DNA of 64,000 nucleotides from positions 3,162,001-3,226,000 of the forward strand of contig NZ_CP114280.1 in the NCBI RefSeq assembly GCF_029635795.1. The letters run 5' to 3'. Positions 12,438-21,865 of the stretch are shown here, piece by piece. The DNA is from Dickeya lacustris. Lineage in GTDB: Bacteria > Pseudomonadota > Gammaproteobacteria > Enterobacterales > Enterobacteriaceae. Both the position numbers and the translations under genes were made by a program. Position 1 is the stretch's first letter. Every line of letters begins with the position of its first letter. The notes beneath the pieces are model-generated. The model did not search any database, had not been told where the DNA came from, and saw nothing but the letters and a program-made list of their open reading frames with translations.

Positions 12438-13052
12438 TCAGCTCAGGGCGACTTTGATGCCAAGCGTTATCAGGACGCCGCCCAGCAATTTATCGAGCAA
12501 TTTTTGCGCCTTGGATAACCCTTGCCGCACTGCTTCACTTTGAATCAGTACCACCAGCAGCGGCCACCAGATAAGCGTCAGGCCGAGAATGATTCCGGCG
12601 TACCACAGCTTTTCACCGAGGCTGGAATCAAGGTTCAGTACCTGAGTAAATACCGCCAGAAAGAACAGCGTGGCCTTGGGATTGAGCAGGTTACACAGAT
12701 AGCCCTGCATGAAGGCTTTCCACAGCCCGACGTGCTGGCTACGGATGCCGGAAAGGGAGAGCTGGCTGCCGCCGCGAGCGCACAATGCCTGTAGGCCAAG
12801 CCAGATAAGGTAGGCCGCGCCGACGTATTTCAGCAGGCTGAATAACCAAGGTGTGGTGGTGATAACCACGGCCAGCCCCGCGACACAGTAGGCCATATGG
12901 GTAGCAACGCCTGCGATAACGCCGAGAACAGTCATCATGGCGGCGATACGCGGATAACGCACCGCGTTTTTGATAACCAGAAAGAAGTCCGGGCCGGGAG
13001 AAATCATCCCCAGCGCAGCGATGGTGGCGACAAATAAAGAGGTCTCAAGCAT
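12438..13052 (-). CDS. LysE/RhtB-family amino-acid exporter
   Basis: The 204-residue protein is a small inner-membrane exporter with about six hydrophobic segments. It has the family hallmark GMISPGPDFFLVIKNA near the N-terminus, a YLIWLGLQAL segment around residue 80 and NLLNPKATLFF around residue 125. LysE/RhtB proteins export threonine, homoserine, lysine or related amino acids, but the substrate cannot be read from sequence. It is transcribed against carB and divergent from yjjP. It is not part of the E. coli order here and is probably a lineage-specific insertion. Confidence 0.85.
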   Translation of the reverse strand: MLETSLFVATIAALGMISPGPDFFLVIKNAVRYPRIAAMMTVLGVIAGVATHMAYCVAGLAVVITTTPWLFSLLKYVGAAYLIWLGLQALCARGGSQLSLSGIRSQHVGLWKAFMQGYLCNLLNPKATLFFLAVFTQVLNLDSSLGEKLWYAGIILGLTLIWWPLLVVLIQSEAVRQGLSKAQKLLDKLLGGVLITLGIKVALS

Positions 13053-13229
13053 GATGGATTATGTGTGGCAATCAAAGATCTGGCGGAAAAAGGTGGGCAT
13101 AATACCGTCAGTGAAATTTTTTCGCACTATTCATTTTTCCACGCTATCCATCACCCGTTTTACGTGTTAATAAACTTATAAAAGCCACAGTAATAGTGGT
13201 TATATTTGGGCAGACAGTAGGGATGTAAC

Positions 13230-14012
13230 ATGGTATGTGAAACAACACAGCAACGGGATATTACCCGGTTATGTATTCAATGTGCGCTGTTGCTGTTACA
13301 GCATGGTGCGGAAAGTACACTGGTTGAACAATTGGCATCACGCCTTGGCGTTGCATTAGGGATGGATAGTGTTGAGGGCTCTATCTCGGCGAATTCGATT
13401 GTCCTGACCACCATCATGCAGGGGCATTGCCTGACATCGACGCGTAAAAATGTCGATCGCGGCATCAACATGCATGTGGTGACGGAAGTGCAGCGTGTCG
13501 TGATCATGGCCGAGCATAAGCTGTTGGATGTGGATGGCGTGGCGAAACGCTTTAGCCATATCAAGCCGTTACGCTATCCGCGCTGGTTGATGGTGACGAT
13601 GGTGGCACTGTCGTGTGGTTGCTTTAGCCGCTTGAACGGCGGTGGCTGGGATGCGTTTCTGGTGACGTTGATAGCCAGCGGCATGGCGATGTATGTCCGT
13701 CAGGTACTCACGGCTCGTCATCTCAATCCATTGATTAATTTCTGTATTACCGCTTTTGTCGCCACCTCCGCATCCGGCCTGCTGATGCGGGTTCCCGGTC
13801 TGGAACAGAGCTCCTCCGTGGCGATGGCGGCCAGCGTATTGCTGCTGGTGCCTGGTTTTCCGTTGATTAATGCGGTGGCGGATATGTTTAAAGGCCATAT
13901 CAATACCGGGCTGGCGCGCTGGACGATGGCGAGCCTGCTGACTCTGGCAACCTGCATTGGTGTGGTAACGGCGATGACGCTATGGGGGCTTCACGGATGG
14001 TCATTGAACTGA
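13230..14012 (+). CDS. yjjP: Threonine/serine exporter family protein, YjjP type
   Basis: This 260-residue protein has the ThrE N-terminal domain (DUF1212). A soluble N-terminal half contains [12 protein letters not shown] and a [14 protein letters not shown] segment, and a membrane half with several helices follows from about residue 115. In E. coli YjjP and YjjB together are split halves of a ThrE-like exporter, reported to act on succinate. The gene ends overlapping yjjB by 16 bp, so the two are coupled. In E. coli this pair lies elsewhere (near dnaT); its location before folA here is a rearrangement. Confidence 0.88.
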   Translation: MVCETTQQRDITRLCIQCALLLLQHGAESTLVEQLASRLGVALGMDSVEGSISANSIVLTTIMQGHCLTSTRKNVDRGINMHVVTEVQRVVIMAEHKLLDVDGVAKRFSHIKPLRYPRWLMVTMVALSCGCFSRLNGGGWDAFLVTLIASGMAMYVRQVLTARHLNPLINFCITAFVATSASGLLMRVPGLEQSSSVAMAASVLLLVPGFPLINAVADMFKGHINTGLARWTMASLLTLATCIGVVTAMTLWGLHGWSLN

Positions 14013-14467
14013 TTGGCGCGTTGATTCAGGACATGCTGCTGGCGGCAGTCCCTGCGGTAGGGTTTGCTATGGTGTTCAATGTACCGATGCGCGCGTTACC
14101 GTACTGCGCGTTGCTTGGCGGCCTGGGGCACGGTGCGCGCTTTTTGTTGATTCGCTTTGGCGTGCCGGTTGAATGGGCAACATTTGTGGCCTCGATTATG
14201 GTGGGGATTATCGGTATTCGCTGGTCACGCTGGTTTTTGGCCCATCCGAAGGTGTTCACCGTTGCGGCTGTTATCCCGATGTTTCCCGGTATTTCTGCCT
14301 ACACCGCGATGATTTCCGTGGTACAGCTCTCCCATCAGGGTTACAGCGAAGCGCTGATGCAGACGCTCATCACCAACTTTTTGAAGGCCAGCTTCATTGT
14401 GGGGGCACTGTCTATCGGTTTGTCGTTACCCGGTATCTGGATTTACCGTAAACGTCCCGGCGTATAA
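13997..14467 (+). CDS. yjjB: Threonine/serine exporter family protein, YjjB type
   Basis: The 156-residue membrane protein forms the C-terminal half of the ThrE-like exporter (ThrE_2, DUF3815). It is largely hydrophobic, with the conserved stretches [36 protein letters not shown] and [12 protein letters not shown] start at the ATG at 13997, which aligns with the E. coli start; an upstream ATG at 13982 would add five residues. The gene overlaps the end of yjjP. Confidence 0.88.
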   Translation: MVIELIGALIQDMLLAAVPAVGFAMVFNVPMRALPYCALLGGLGHGARFLLIRFGVPVEWATFVASIMVGIIGIRWSRWFLAHPKVFTVAAVIPMFPGISAYTAMISVVQLSHQGYSEALMQTLITNFLKASFIVGALSIGLSLPGIWIYRKRPGV

Positions 14468-14581
14468 TTCACAGGTATTCGGTGTTCTCTTAAATATTGG
14501 CTGTGGGCCCGGTTATGATATCGACGCCTCCACAGCCTTTACGTATAGTGACACCCATTTCGTAGCTTGTAGGGTTTTACC

Positions 14582-15064
14582 ATGGTGATTAGTTTGATTG
14601 CCGCACTGGCAGTAGATCGTGTGATCGGTATGGAAAATGCCATGCCGTGGCATTTGCCCGCCGATTTAGCGTGGTTTAAGCGCAACACCCTCAATAAGCC
14701 CGTTATCATGGGGCGCAAGACATACCAGTCTATCGGCAAGCCGCTGCCTGGCCGGTTGAACATTGTGGTGAGTCGCCAGCCCGGCGATGACGATCGCGTC
14801 ACTTGGGCGGATTCGCTGGAGGCTGCGCTGGCCGCCGCCGGAGAGGTTGAGGAAGTCATGGTGATCGGCGGCGGTCATGTGTATCAGCAGATGTTGCCGC
14901 GTGCCACCCGGCTTTATCTGACTCACATTGATGCTGAAGTCGAAGGCGATACCCATTTCCCGGACTATGAGCCGGATGAGTGGGTATCAAGCTTCAGCGA
15001 ATTCCACGATGCCGATGAACACAACTCGCACTGCTACTGTTTCGAGATTCTTGAACGTCGCTAG
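14582..15064 (+). CDS. folA: Dihydrofolate reductase
   Basis: FolA reduces dihydrofolate to tetrahydrofolate with NADPH and is the trimethoprim target. The 160-residue chromosomal type has [20 protein letters not shown] at the start. The catalytic Asp is in HLPADLAWF at about residue 28 (Asp27 in E. coli), [12 protein letters not shown] binds NADPH, and [10 protein letters not shown] is near residue 95. Identity with E. coli FolA looks high along the whole length. It is monocistronic and ends 22 bp before a terminator. Confidence 0.98.
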   Translation: MVISLIAALAVDRVIGMENAMPWHLPADLAWFKRNTLNKPVIMGRKTYQSIGKPLPGRLNIVVSRQPGDDDRVTWADSLEAALAAAGEVEEVMVIGGGHVYQQMLPRATRLYLTHIDAEVEGDTHFPDYEPDEWVSSFSEFHDADEHNSHCYCFEILERR

Positions 15065-15086
15065 TGCCTTCGCTTTGCTCACCTCG

Positions 15087-15109
15087 ACCCGCCATCGGCG
15101 GGTTTTTTT
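15087..15109 (+). terminator. Intrinsic terminator after folA
   Basis: ACCCGCC-ATC-GGCGGGT forms a 7-bp GC-rich stem followed by seven T residues. Confidence 0.9.
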
Positions 15110-15277
15110 ATCCTCGCTATCTCCGGCTATTGTTGCTGATTATTGGTTTTTGTTTCTTGTCTGTATCCTGGTGTAAACGTTTGGTCATATTTATTGCGTA
15201 GCATCGGTCGTCATTCCTGCCTCGTGGTGAGGTGTGTGACCTCGCCTGAATGAACCATGCAAAGGACGTAGCCGACT

Positions 15278-17170
15278 ATGACTGACAACACTCACCTTAA
15301 TCATGACGCGCACCTGATGGATCCTGCCCGCCGCAAACTGTTAGGCCATGCCGGAGCACTGGGGCTGGCAGGGTTTCTCGGCGGAGGTATCGGTTTTTTC
15401 CCCGGCGTGACCAAGGCGGCCAACGGCAATACGCCTTCCAGCCCGTTACTCGGTTTTAAGGGCATCGCCACCTCGACGGAAGATAACATCGTGATTACGT
15501 CCGGCTACCGTGCCGAGGTGCTGATCTCCTGGGGAGAGCCGTTACTCGAAGGGGCACCGGCTTTTCATCCTGAAGGCAAGAGCAGCGCCGCCGATCAGGA
15601 AAAACAGTTTGGCGATAATAACGACGGCATGAGCTTTTTCCCGATTGATGAACGCCACGGCGTGATGGCCATCAATAACGAATATGTCAACGAGCAGTAC
15701 CTGTTTGCGCACGGCGGCACCAAAGCCGTCAGCCTCGACGATGTGCGCAAATCTCAGGCCGCTCACGGTGTGTCGATTGTCGCCGTCAAGCGTGTCGCCG
15801 ATTCAGTACGTTGGGAGATTGAACGCCCGTCGCGCTATAACCGCCGTATTACCGCCAATACGCCGATGCGCTTTAGCGGCCCGGCGGCAGGCCATGCGCT
15901 GTTGAAAACCGCCGCCGACCCACAGGGTATGCAGGTGCTGGGAACGTTTGGCAACTGTGCGAATGGCAAGACGCCGTGGGGCACGTACCTGACCTGTGAA
16001 GAGAACTTTGATACCTATTTCGGCACCCGTCAGGCGGACTATCAAACCACGCCAGAGCAGAAACGTTACTCATTGAAGGTCAAAGAGCCTGAGCGTAACT
16101 GGGTGGATTTTGATGACCGCTTTGATGTCGCCGCGCATCCGAACGAATTTAACCGCCACGGCTGGATTGTGGAAATCGACCCGATGAACCCGAATGCCGT
16201 GCCGGTAAAACGCACGGCGTTGGGGCGCTTCAAGCATGAGAACGCGGCTGTGACTGTGGCTAAAAATGGCCAGTTGGTGGTGTACATGGGGGATGATGAG
16301 CGCGGCGAGTTTATCTATAAATATGTCTCGGCAGGCCGGGTTGATATCAGCAACCCGGCGGCGAATGCCGCATTGCTGGATGACGGCGTGCTGTATGTTG
16401 CGCAGTTCGATGCCGATGAAGCCGGTACACCGCTAAAAGGCAAAGGGCGCTGGATTGCGCTGGAGTTTGGCAAAAATGGATTGACGCCGGAAAACGGTTT
16501 TCACAGCCAGGCAGAGGTGCTGATTTTTGCCCGTAAAGCGGCCTCACAGGTGAAGGCCACGCGCATGGACAGGCCGGAGTGGATAGCGGTGAATCCGCAT
16601 GATGGCCGGGCCTATTGTACGCTGACAAACAACAGTAAACGCGGTGAAGAGGGCATGCCGGTCAATGCCGCCAACCCGCGTCCGAATAATATTTATGGCC
16701 AGATAATCCGCTGGGATGAAGGCGGCGATGCCAGTGCAACGCTGTTTAACTGGGATATGTACGCCTTGTGCGGCAATCCGGTGGCACACCCGGAGGGCGT
16801 GAATCGCGGTACGCCAAACATTACCGCAGAAAACAGCTTTAACAGCCCCGATGGATTGGGCTTTGATAAGGATGGCCGCCTGTGGATATTGACAGACGGT
16901 AACTACAGCAACAGCGGTGATTTTGTCGGCCAGGGGAATAATCAGATGCTGGTGGGCGACCCGACCAGCGGCGAGATTCGCCGTTTTATGGTCGGCCCAA
17001 AATCCTGCGAGCTGACCGGGATCGCCTTTACGCCGGATTACCGCACGCTGTTTGTTAACGTGCAGCACCCCGGTGAGAAAGGCGACTCGCATTTTCCTGG
17101 CAACAGCGTGCGGCCTCGCTCGTCGGTTATCATGATAACCCGTGAAGATGGCGGCGTGATTGGCGCGTAA
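15278..17170 (+). CDS. PhoX-family (DUF839) phosphatase, Tat-exported
   Basis: The 630-residue protein has a twin-arginine signal: ARRKLLG followed by a hydrophobic stretch rich in Gly, Ala and Leu (about residues 18-47). The rest matches the PhoX/DUF839 beta-propeller family: TCEENFDTYFG near residue 245, GRFKHENAAV and YMGDDERGEF near 310-345, and DGLGFDKDGRLW near 525. PhoX enzymes are periplasmic, calcium/iron-dependent alkaline phosphatases. Some DUF839 members are uncharacterised, so phosphatase activity is inferred from family. I see no convincing Pho box upstream. It converges on apaH. Confidence 0.88.
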   Translation: MTDNTHLNHDAHLMDPARRKLLGHAGALGLAGFLGGGIGFFPGVTKAANGNTPSSPLLGFKGIATSTEDNIVITSGYRAEVLISWGEPLLEGAPAFHPEGKSSAADQEKQFGDNNDGMSFFPIDERHGVMAINNEYVNEQYLFAHGGTKAVSLDDVRKSQAAHGVSIVAVKRVADSVRWEIERPSRYNRRITANTPMRFSGPAAGHALLKTAADPQGMQVLGTFGNCANGKTPWGTYLTCEENFDTYFGTRQADYQTTPEQKRYSLKVKEPERNWVDFDDRFDVAAHPNEFNRHGWIVEIDPMNPNAVPVKRTALGRFKHENAAVTVAKNGQLVVYMGDDERGEFIYKYVSAGRVDISNPAANAALLDDGVLYVAQFDADEAGTPLKGKGRWIALEFGKNGLTPENGFHSQAEVLIFARKAASQVKATRMDRPEWIAVNPHDGRAYCTLTNNSKRGEEGMPVNAANPRPNNIYGQIIRWDEGGDASATLFNWDMYALCGNPVAHPEGVNRGTPNITAENSFNSPDGLGFDKDGRLWILTDGNYSNSGDFVGQGNNQMLVGDPTSGEIRRFMVGPKSCELTGIAFTPDYRTLFVNVQHPGEKGDSHFPGNSVRPRSSVIMITREDGGVIGA

Positions 17171-17184
17171 TGGCGTGATGTGAC

Positions 17185-17212
17185 TGTCACCGGCGGCCAT
17201 GCGCCGGTGACA
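17185..17212. other. Long perfect hairpin between convergent phoX-like gene and apaH
   Basis: TGTCACCGGCG / CGCCGGTGACA is a perfect 11-bp inverted repeat with a 6-nt loop, directly abutting the apaH stop codon. Its position between two converging genes suggests a bidirectional terminator, but neither side has a real T-run. Confidence 0.6.
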
Positions 17213-18055
17213 TTACAGCGCGATGTTGCCGCTGTTAAGCTGTGTTTGTCGCGAAGGTTGGTAAAAATAGCGTTTATCTTCCCAACGCAGGCAAGTCAGC
17301 GCTCCTCCCCAGCAACAACCGGTATCCAGTGCATAAATGCCTTCTGGCGTGCCTTTGCCTTCCAGGGATGCCCAGTGACCGAAGGCAATCGCGTACTCGG
17401 CTGCAATCGGCCCACCCAGCGAAAACCAGGGTTTAAGTAGCGACGGAGCCTGTGATGGTGCCTCTTTACACAGCATGTCAAGCTGGCCGCCGGAGAAGCA
17501 ATAACGCATGCGGGTAAACACATTGGTGCTAAAGCGTAACCGGGCTAACCCACTGAGCTCCGGGCTCCAGTGGTTTGGCATATCGCCGTACATCGCATCG
17601 AGAAACAGCGGGTAGCTGTCGCTGCTGAGGATAGCTTCTACCTCGCGCGCGCACATTTTTGCCGTTTCCAGTGTCCACTGCGGCGTGATACCGGCGTGGG
17701 ACATCACCAGCTTTTTCTCTTCATCGACCTGAAGCAGCGGCTGGCGGCGTAGCCAGTTAATCAGTTCGTCCGCATCCGGTGCGTTGAGCAGTGGATCTAA
17801 ACGATCTTTCGGTTTATTACGGCTGATACCTGCATAGACGGCTAACAGGTGTAAATCGTGGTTGCCGAGCACCAGACGCACCGCATCGCCCAGTGAGCGT
17901 ACATAGCGCAACACCTCGACGGAGTCGGGGCCGCGCGCGACCAGATCGCCGGTGAGCCACAGCGTGTCATCGTCAGGGTTAAAGCCAATTTGAGCCAATA
18001 GCGCCTTGAGTTCGACGGCGCAGCCGTGAACATCGCCAATAAGATAGGTAGCCAT
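17213..18055 (-). CDS. apaH: Bis(5'-nucleosyl)-tetraphosphatase, symmetrical
   Basis: ApaH splits Ap4A into two ADP and removes Np4-type caps from RNA. The 280-residue metallophosphatase begins with [11 protein letters not shown], the first metal-binding motif. [12 protein letters not shown] and LVLGNHDLH follow as the second and third phosphoesterase motifs. [10 protein letters not shown] supplies another metal-ligand histidine. It is the last gene of the lptD-surA-pdxA-rsmA-apaG-apaH operon, 6 bp after apaG. Confidence 0.97.
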   Translation of the reverse strand: MATYLIGDVHGCAVELKALLAQIGFNPDDDTLWLTGDLVARGPDSVEVLRYVRSLGDAVRLVLGNHDLHLLAVYAGISRNKPKDRLDPLLNAPDADELINWLRRQPLLQVDEEKKLVMSHAGITPQWTLETAKMCAREVEAILSSDSYPLFLDAMYGDMPNHWSPELSGLARLRFSTNVFTRMRYCFSGGQLDMLCKEAPSQAPSLLKPWFSLGGPIAAEYAIAFGHWASLEGKGTPEGIYALDTGCCWGGALTCLRWEDKRYFYQPSRQTQLNSGNIAL

Positions 18056-18061
18056 AATCGT

Positions 18062-18439
18062 TTAATGTATCAGTGAGGGGATCGCCAGGCGAAATACGCT
18101 AATAGGGGCCTGAAATGTTTCGCCCTGATGGTCAATCATCTGGTAATAGCCTTCCATGGTGCCCATTGGGGTTTCCAGAATCGCGCCGCTGGTATATTGG
18201 AATTCGCTACCGGGGTTGATAACGGGCTGAAGGCCGATAACGCCTTCGCCCTGGACTTCGGTCTGTTTACCGTTACCGTTAGTAATAAGCCAGTAGCGGT
18301 TAAGCAGTTTGACGTCATGACGCCCCAGATTGCGGATAGTAATGGTATAGGCAAAGACAAAGCGCGCTTCCTCTGGCTGGGATTGCGCTTCGACATAGAA
18401 GCTCTGAACCTGTATGCAAACTCGGGGCGCATTCATCAT
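18062..18439 (-). CDS. apaG: ApaG family protein (Co2+/Mg2+ efflux-associated)
   Basis: The 125-residue protein has the ApaG fibronectin-like beta-sandwich fold. Conserved boxes are [31 protein letters not shown], and [16 protein letters not shown], followed by [16 protein letters not shown] ending residues. Its biochemical role is not settled; mutants in Salmonella affect cobalt/magnesium efflux. It lies between rsmA and apaH, with short gaps, in the usual operon. Confidence 0.95.
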   Translation of the reverse strand: MMNAPRVCIQVQSFYVEAQSQPEEARFVFAYTITIRNLGRHDVKLLNRYWLITNGNGKQTEVQGEGVIGLQPVINPGSEFQYTSGAILETPMGTMEGYYQMIDHQGETFQAPISVFRLAIPSLIH

Positions 18440-18454
18440 GACGACAACTCCAGC

Positions 18455-19273
18455 TTATTCCTGCGATGTGGGGTGTGCGGTCAGCCATTCGGCCAGCCGA
18501 CAATATTGCATAATCGTGACGTTCTCTGCCCGGCTATTCGGGTCTACTTCCAGCGCGATGAGTTGCTCGGGAGTGAACACATTCCCCAGGCTGTTGCGCA
18601 ACGTTTTCCGGCGCTGATTAAACGCCTCGGTCGTTATCCGACTTAATACGCGCGTATCCACCGCCGGATATGGCGAGGTGGTGTACGGCACCAGTCTGAC
18701 TACCGCTGAGTCGACTTTGGGCGCGGGTTTGAAAGCCGTTGGCGGCACTTCCAGCACCGGGATCACCTGACAATAATACTGCGCCATCACGCTCAGACGG
18801 CCATAGGCTTTACTGTTCGGGCCTGCGACCAGGCGGTTCACCACCTCTTTTTGCAACATAAAGTGCATATCGCGAATGGCGTGAGTATAGCTGAACAGGT
18901 GGAACATCAGCGGTGTCGAAATATTATACGGAAGATTACCAAAAACCCGCAGCGGTTGTCCCGCCTGTTGCGACAGAGCGGCGAAATCGACGGTCATCGC
19001 ATCCTGTTGGATGATGGTGAGCTTATCTTTCAGCGTCGGGTGTACTTCCAGACGGGCGGCCAGATCGCGGTCAAGCTCCACCACGGTGAAACGATCCATG
19101 CGATCGCCAACCGGCACGGTTAATGCGCCTAAACCCGGGCCTATCTCTACGATAGCTTGATCCGGCAGTGGGTGGATGGCGCTAACGATGCTGTCGATGA
19201 CAAAGTGATCGTTAAGAAAATTTTGACCAAAACGCTTACGCGCGAAGTGGCCTTGGTGGACGCGGTTATTCAT
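18455..19273 (-). CDS. rsmA: 16S rRNA (adenine1518/1519-N6)-dimethyltransferase
   Basis: RsmA (KsgA) dimethylates two adjacent adenines in the 3' hairpin of 16S rRNA late in 30S assembly; its loss gives kasugamycin resistance. The 272-residue protein begins with the [12 protein letters not shown] segment. It has the SAM-binding [11 protein letters not shown] near residue 43 and the catalytic NLPYN motif near residue 113. Its start overlaps the pdxA stop by 8 bp, so translation is probably coupled. Confidence 0.97.
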   Translation of the reverse strand: MNNRVHQGHFARKRFGQNFLNDHFVIDSIVSAIHPLPDQAIVEIGPGLGALTVPVGDRMDRFTVVELDRDLAARLEVHPTLKDKLTIIQQDAMTVDFAALSQQAGQPLRVFGNLPYNISTPLMFHLFSYTHAIRDMHFMLQKEVVNRLVAGPNSKAYGRLSVMAQYYCQVIPVLEVPPTAFKPAPKVDSAVVRLVPYTTSPYPAVDTRVLSRITTEAFNQRRKTLRNSLGNVFTPEQLIALEVDPNSRAENVTIMQYCRLAEWLTAHPTSQE

Positions 19274-20301
19274 TACAGTTAGTCGTCATATCAATAGCGA
19301 GATGTAAGGCAGTACGCAGACTGCCTGAGTCGGCCTGACCGCTGGCGGCCAGTTCCAGCGCGGTGCCGTGGTCAACGGAGGTACGGATGAACGGTAGCCC
19401 CAGAGTAATATTAACAGCCCGGCCAAAGCCCTGATATTTCAGTACGGGCAAGCCCTGATCGTGATACATCGCCAACACGGCGTCGGCGTGGTCGAGATAC
19501 TTGGGCTGAAACAAGGTATCGGCCGGAAGCGGGCCGACAAGCTGAATCCCAGCCTGACGCAGCTCATCGAGCGCCGGGATAATCACATCCAACTCCTCGC
19601 GCCCCATATGCCCGCCTTCTCCGGCATGTGGATTGAGCCCGCAGACGTAGATAACCGGCTGCGAAATACCGAATTTTTGCTGCAAGTCGTGATGCAAAAT
19701 CGCGATCACTTCATGCAGGCTGTCGCGGGTGATCGCATCTGAAACGGCTTTGAGCGGCAGGTGGGTGGTGGCCAGAGCTACACGCAGCTCTTCGGTTGCC
19801 AGCATCATCACCACTCGCTGGCAGTGGCTGCGATCGGCGAAAAACTCGGTATGGCCGGAAAATGCGATACCGGCATCATTAATAATGCCTTTACTGCACC
19901 GGGCCGGTGACGAGAGCGGCAAATTCCCCCTGCAAGCAGCCATCGCAGGCGCGTGCCAGCGTTTCGACCACATAGCGGGCGTTGGCAACGTCTAACTGGC
20001 CTGCGACAACTGGCGCGTGGAGCGGCACCGGCAGCAGCGTCAGCGTACCGGCTTGCTGGGGTTGTGCCGGCTGCGACGGCTGATATTCGCGCCATTGCAG
20101 CGGCAGTTGCAATGCCTGCGCGCGCGTTTGCAGTAACGCCGCATCCGCGCACACCACCAGTTCCACAGGCCAGTCTTGCTGGGCCAGCGCAACAATCAGG
20201 TCGGGGCCAATCCCGGCGGGTTCGCCGGGCGTGATAACGATTCTGGCAACGCCAGTGTGGGCTATCGGGGCGCTGCCGGATTGCGGCTTTTCAGTTTGCA
20301 T
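19266..20301 (-). CDS. pdxA: 4-hydroxythreonine-4-phosphate dehydrogenase, apparent frameshift
   Basis: PdxA oxidises 4-phosphohydroxy-threonine in pyridoxal phosphate synthesis. The sequence is split over two frames. The N-terminal part (20301 down to about 19894) ends ...[13 protein letters not shown], and the C-terminal part continues in another frame from [17 protein letters not shown]. Removing one base near 19894 restores the conserved TGPVHKG join and a 344-residue protein. The C-terminal metal-ligand regions ([19 protein letters not shown]) are intact. A 20-residue leader precedes [15 protein letters not shown], about 14 longer than E. coli. It overlaps surA and rsmA. Sequence error is as likely as a real mutation. 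Confidence 0.9.
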
Positions 20302-21593
20302 CAGTTCTGACCACTAATGATTTTCACGTAGGCTGCGGCACGTTTTTCCTGCATCCAGGTCTGGGCTTCTTCAGCAAATTTACGGTTAAACAGCATGCGA
20401 TATGCGCGCTCTTTTTGCGTTGCGTCGGTTTTATCGACCTGACGAGAATCCAGCAATTGAATCAAGTGCCAACCGAAAGAGGAGTGAACCGGCGCACTGA
20501 GTTCGCCTTTTTGCAGTTGGGTCAGCGCATCGCGGAATGCCGGGTCGTACATATCCGGTGAGGCCCATCCCAGGTCGCCGCCCTGATTGGCGGTGCCGGG
20601 GTCTTGTGATAACTGTTTGGCGGCCGCAGCAAAGCTCAGTTTGCCGCTACGAATTTGGCTGGCGACGTCTTCAAGCCTGGCGCGAGCCTGGGCATCATTC
20701 ATCACCACCGAGGTACGCAGCAGGATGTGGCGTGCGTGCATCTCTGTCACCGAAACCGCCTGATCGCCGCCACGGGTGTCATTGACACGCAAAATATGGA
20801 AACCGACGCCTGAGCGGATTGGCCCGATTATCTGGCCTTTACGCGGGCTAGAGAGACGTTCGGCAAACAGCGATGGTAACTCTTGTGGACGCCCCCATCC
20901 CATCTGGCCGCCTTTTAAGGCCTGCGGATCGGCGGAGTAGGTAATCGCCAGTTTGCCAAAATCGGCCCCTTGCGTGGCGTCTTTTACCAGCCGGTTTGCC
21001 AATGACTCGGCTTTATCAACCTGATCTTGCGTCGGGTTTTCCGCAAGCGGGATCAGAATCTGGCTGAGGTTAACTTCAGGGCCATTCGCCCCCTGGCTTG
21101 CGAGCTGTTGGGCGAGAGAGTCCACCTCTTGCGGCAGAACGGTAACGCGACGGCGCACTTCGCTGTTACGCACTTCAGCGATGGTCATATCTTTGCGAAT
21201 CTGGTTGCGATAGGTGTCAAAATTGACGCCTTCATTGGCCAGCCGACCGCGTAATTGATCAAGACTCATGCGGTTTTGCGCCGCGATATTGGTGATAGAG
21301 CGATCCAGTTGCTCGTCGGAAATCTGCACGCCCATCTTCTGCGCCATCTGCATGATGATGTTATCCATGATCAGGCGTTCCAGAATTTGGTGGCGGAGCG
21401 TGCTGTCATCCGGCAGTTGCTGGCCGGCTTCCTGCGCATTCATTTTCACGGATTGCAGCAGGCTATTGATATCGCTTTCCAGCACGACACTGTTATCGAC
21501 CACGGCGGCGATTTTATTTATCTCCTGCGGTGCCGCAACTGCCATATTGGCACTCAGTGCCAGCCCCAGAACAAGCGCTCTCCAGTTCTTCAT
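20301..21593 (-). CDS. surA: Periplasmic chaperone / peptidyl-prolyl isomerase SurA
   Basis: SurA escorts unfolded outer-membrane proteins such as LptD through the periplasm. The 430-residue precursor starts with a typical Sec signal ([17 protein letters not shown]). The N-terminal chaperone core ([14 protein letters not shown]) and two parvulin-type PPIase domains follow. The first PPIase domain begins near residue 175 (NLSQILIPL) and the second near residue 285 ([11 protein letters not shown]), before the C-terminal helix. The gene is downstream of lptD and overlaps pdxA by one base. The gap to lptD, 272 bp, is much larger than in E. coli. Confidence 0.97.
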   Translation of the reverse strand: MKNWRALVLGLALSANMAVAAPQEINKIAAVVDNSVVLESDINSLLQSVKMNAQEAGQQLPDDSTLRHQILERLIMDNIIMQMAQKMGVQISDEQLDRSITNIAAQNRMSLDQLRGRLANEGVNFDTYRNQIRKDMTIAEVRNSEVRRRVTVLPQEVDSLAQQLASQGANGPEVNLSQILIPLAENPTQDQVDKAESLANRLVKDATQGADFGKLAITYSADPQALKGGQMGWGRPQELPSLFAERLSSPRKGQIIGPIRSGVGFHILRVNDTRGGDQAVSVTEMHARHILLRTSVVMNDAQARARLEDVASQIRSGKLSFAAAAKQLSQDPGTANQGGDLGWASPDMYDPAFRDALTQLQKGELSAPVHSSFGWHLIQLLDSRQVDKTDATQKERAYRMLFNRKFAEEAQTWMQEKRAAAYVKIISGQN

Positions 21594-21684
21594 ACCTTTC
21601 CCGTTAATATCATCCGCCAGAGCGGGTTAAATGTTGAGAACCTATCCCATCAAAGGCTGGGTTCGCTGCCAGTTAAACCCATAC

Positions 21685-21764
21685 GGGCCAAAAACGTTCA
21701 GCTACCGTGTATGCCAAGGTTTTTGGCCCCAGAGCGCGTGTAAACCGATGACCAAACACGCTCT
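21685..21764 (-). repeat. Two inverted repeats in the lptD-surA spacer
   Basis: GGGCCAAAAAC (21685-21695) pairs perfectly with GTTTTTGGCCC (21719-21729). Immediately next, AGAGCGCGTGT (21731-21741) pairs with ACACGCTCT (21756-21764), with small bulges. No T-run follows on the transcribed strand, so these are RNA hairpins or a short palindromic element, not a terminator. Confidence 0.6.
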
Positions 21765-21865
21765 GCTACGCCAGGTTCTTTATTGCTACAGGTTACTTAT
21801 AGCTACCGGTTAGTTAGACGCCTCTCGTTGTCAGAGTTCCCGGCATAACACCATCATCAAATACC

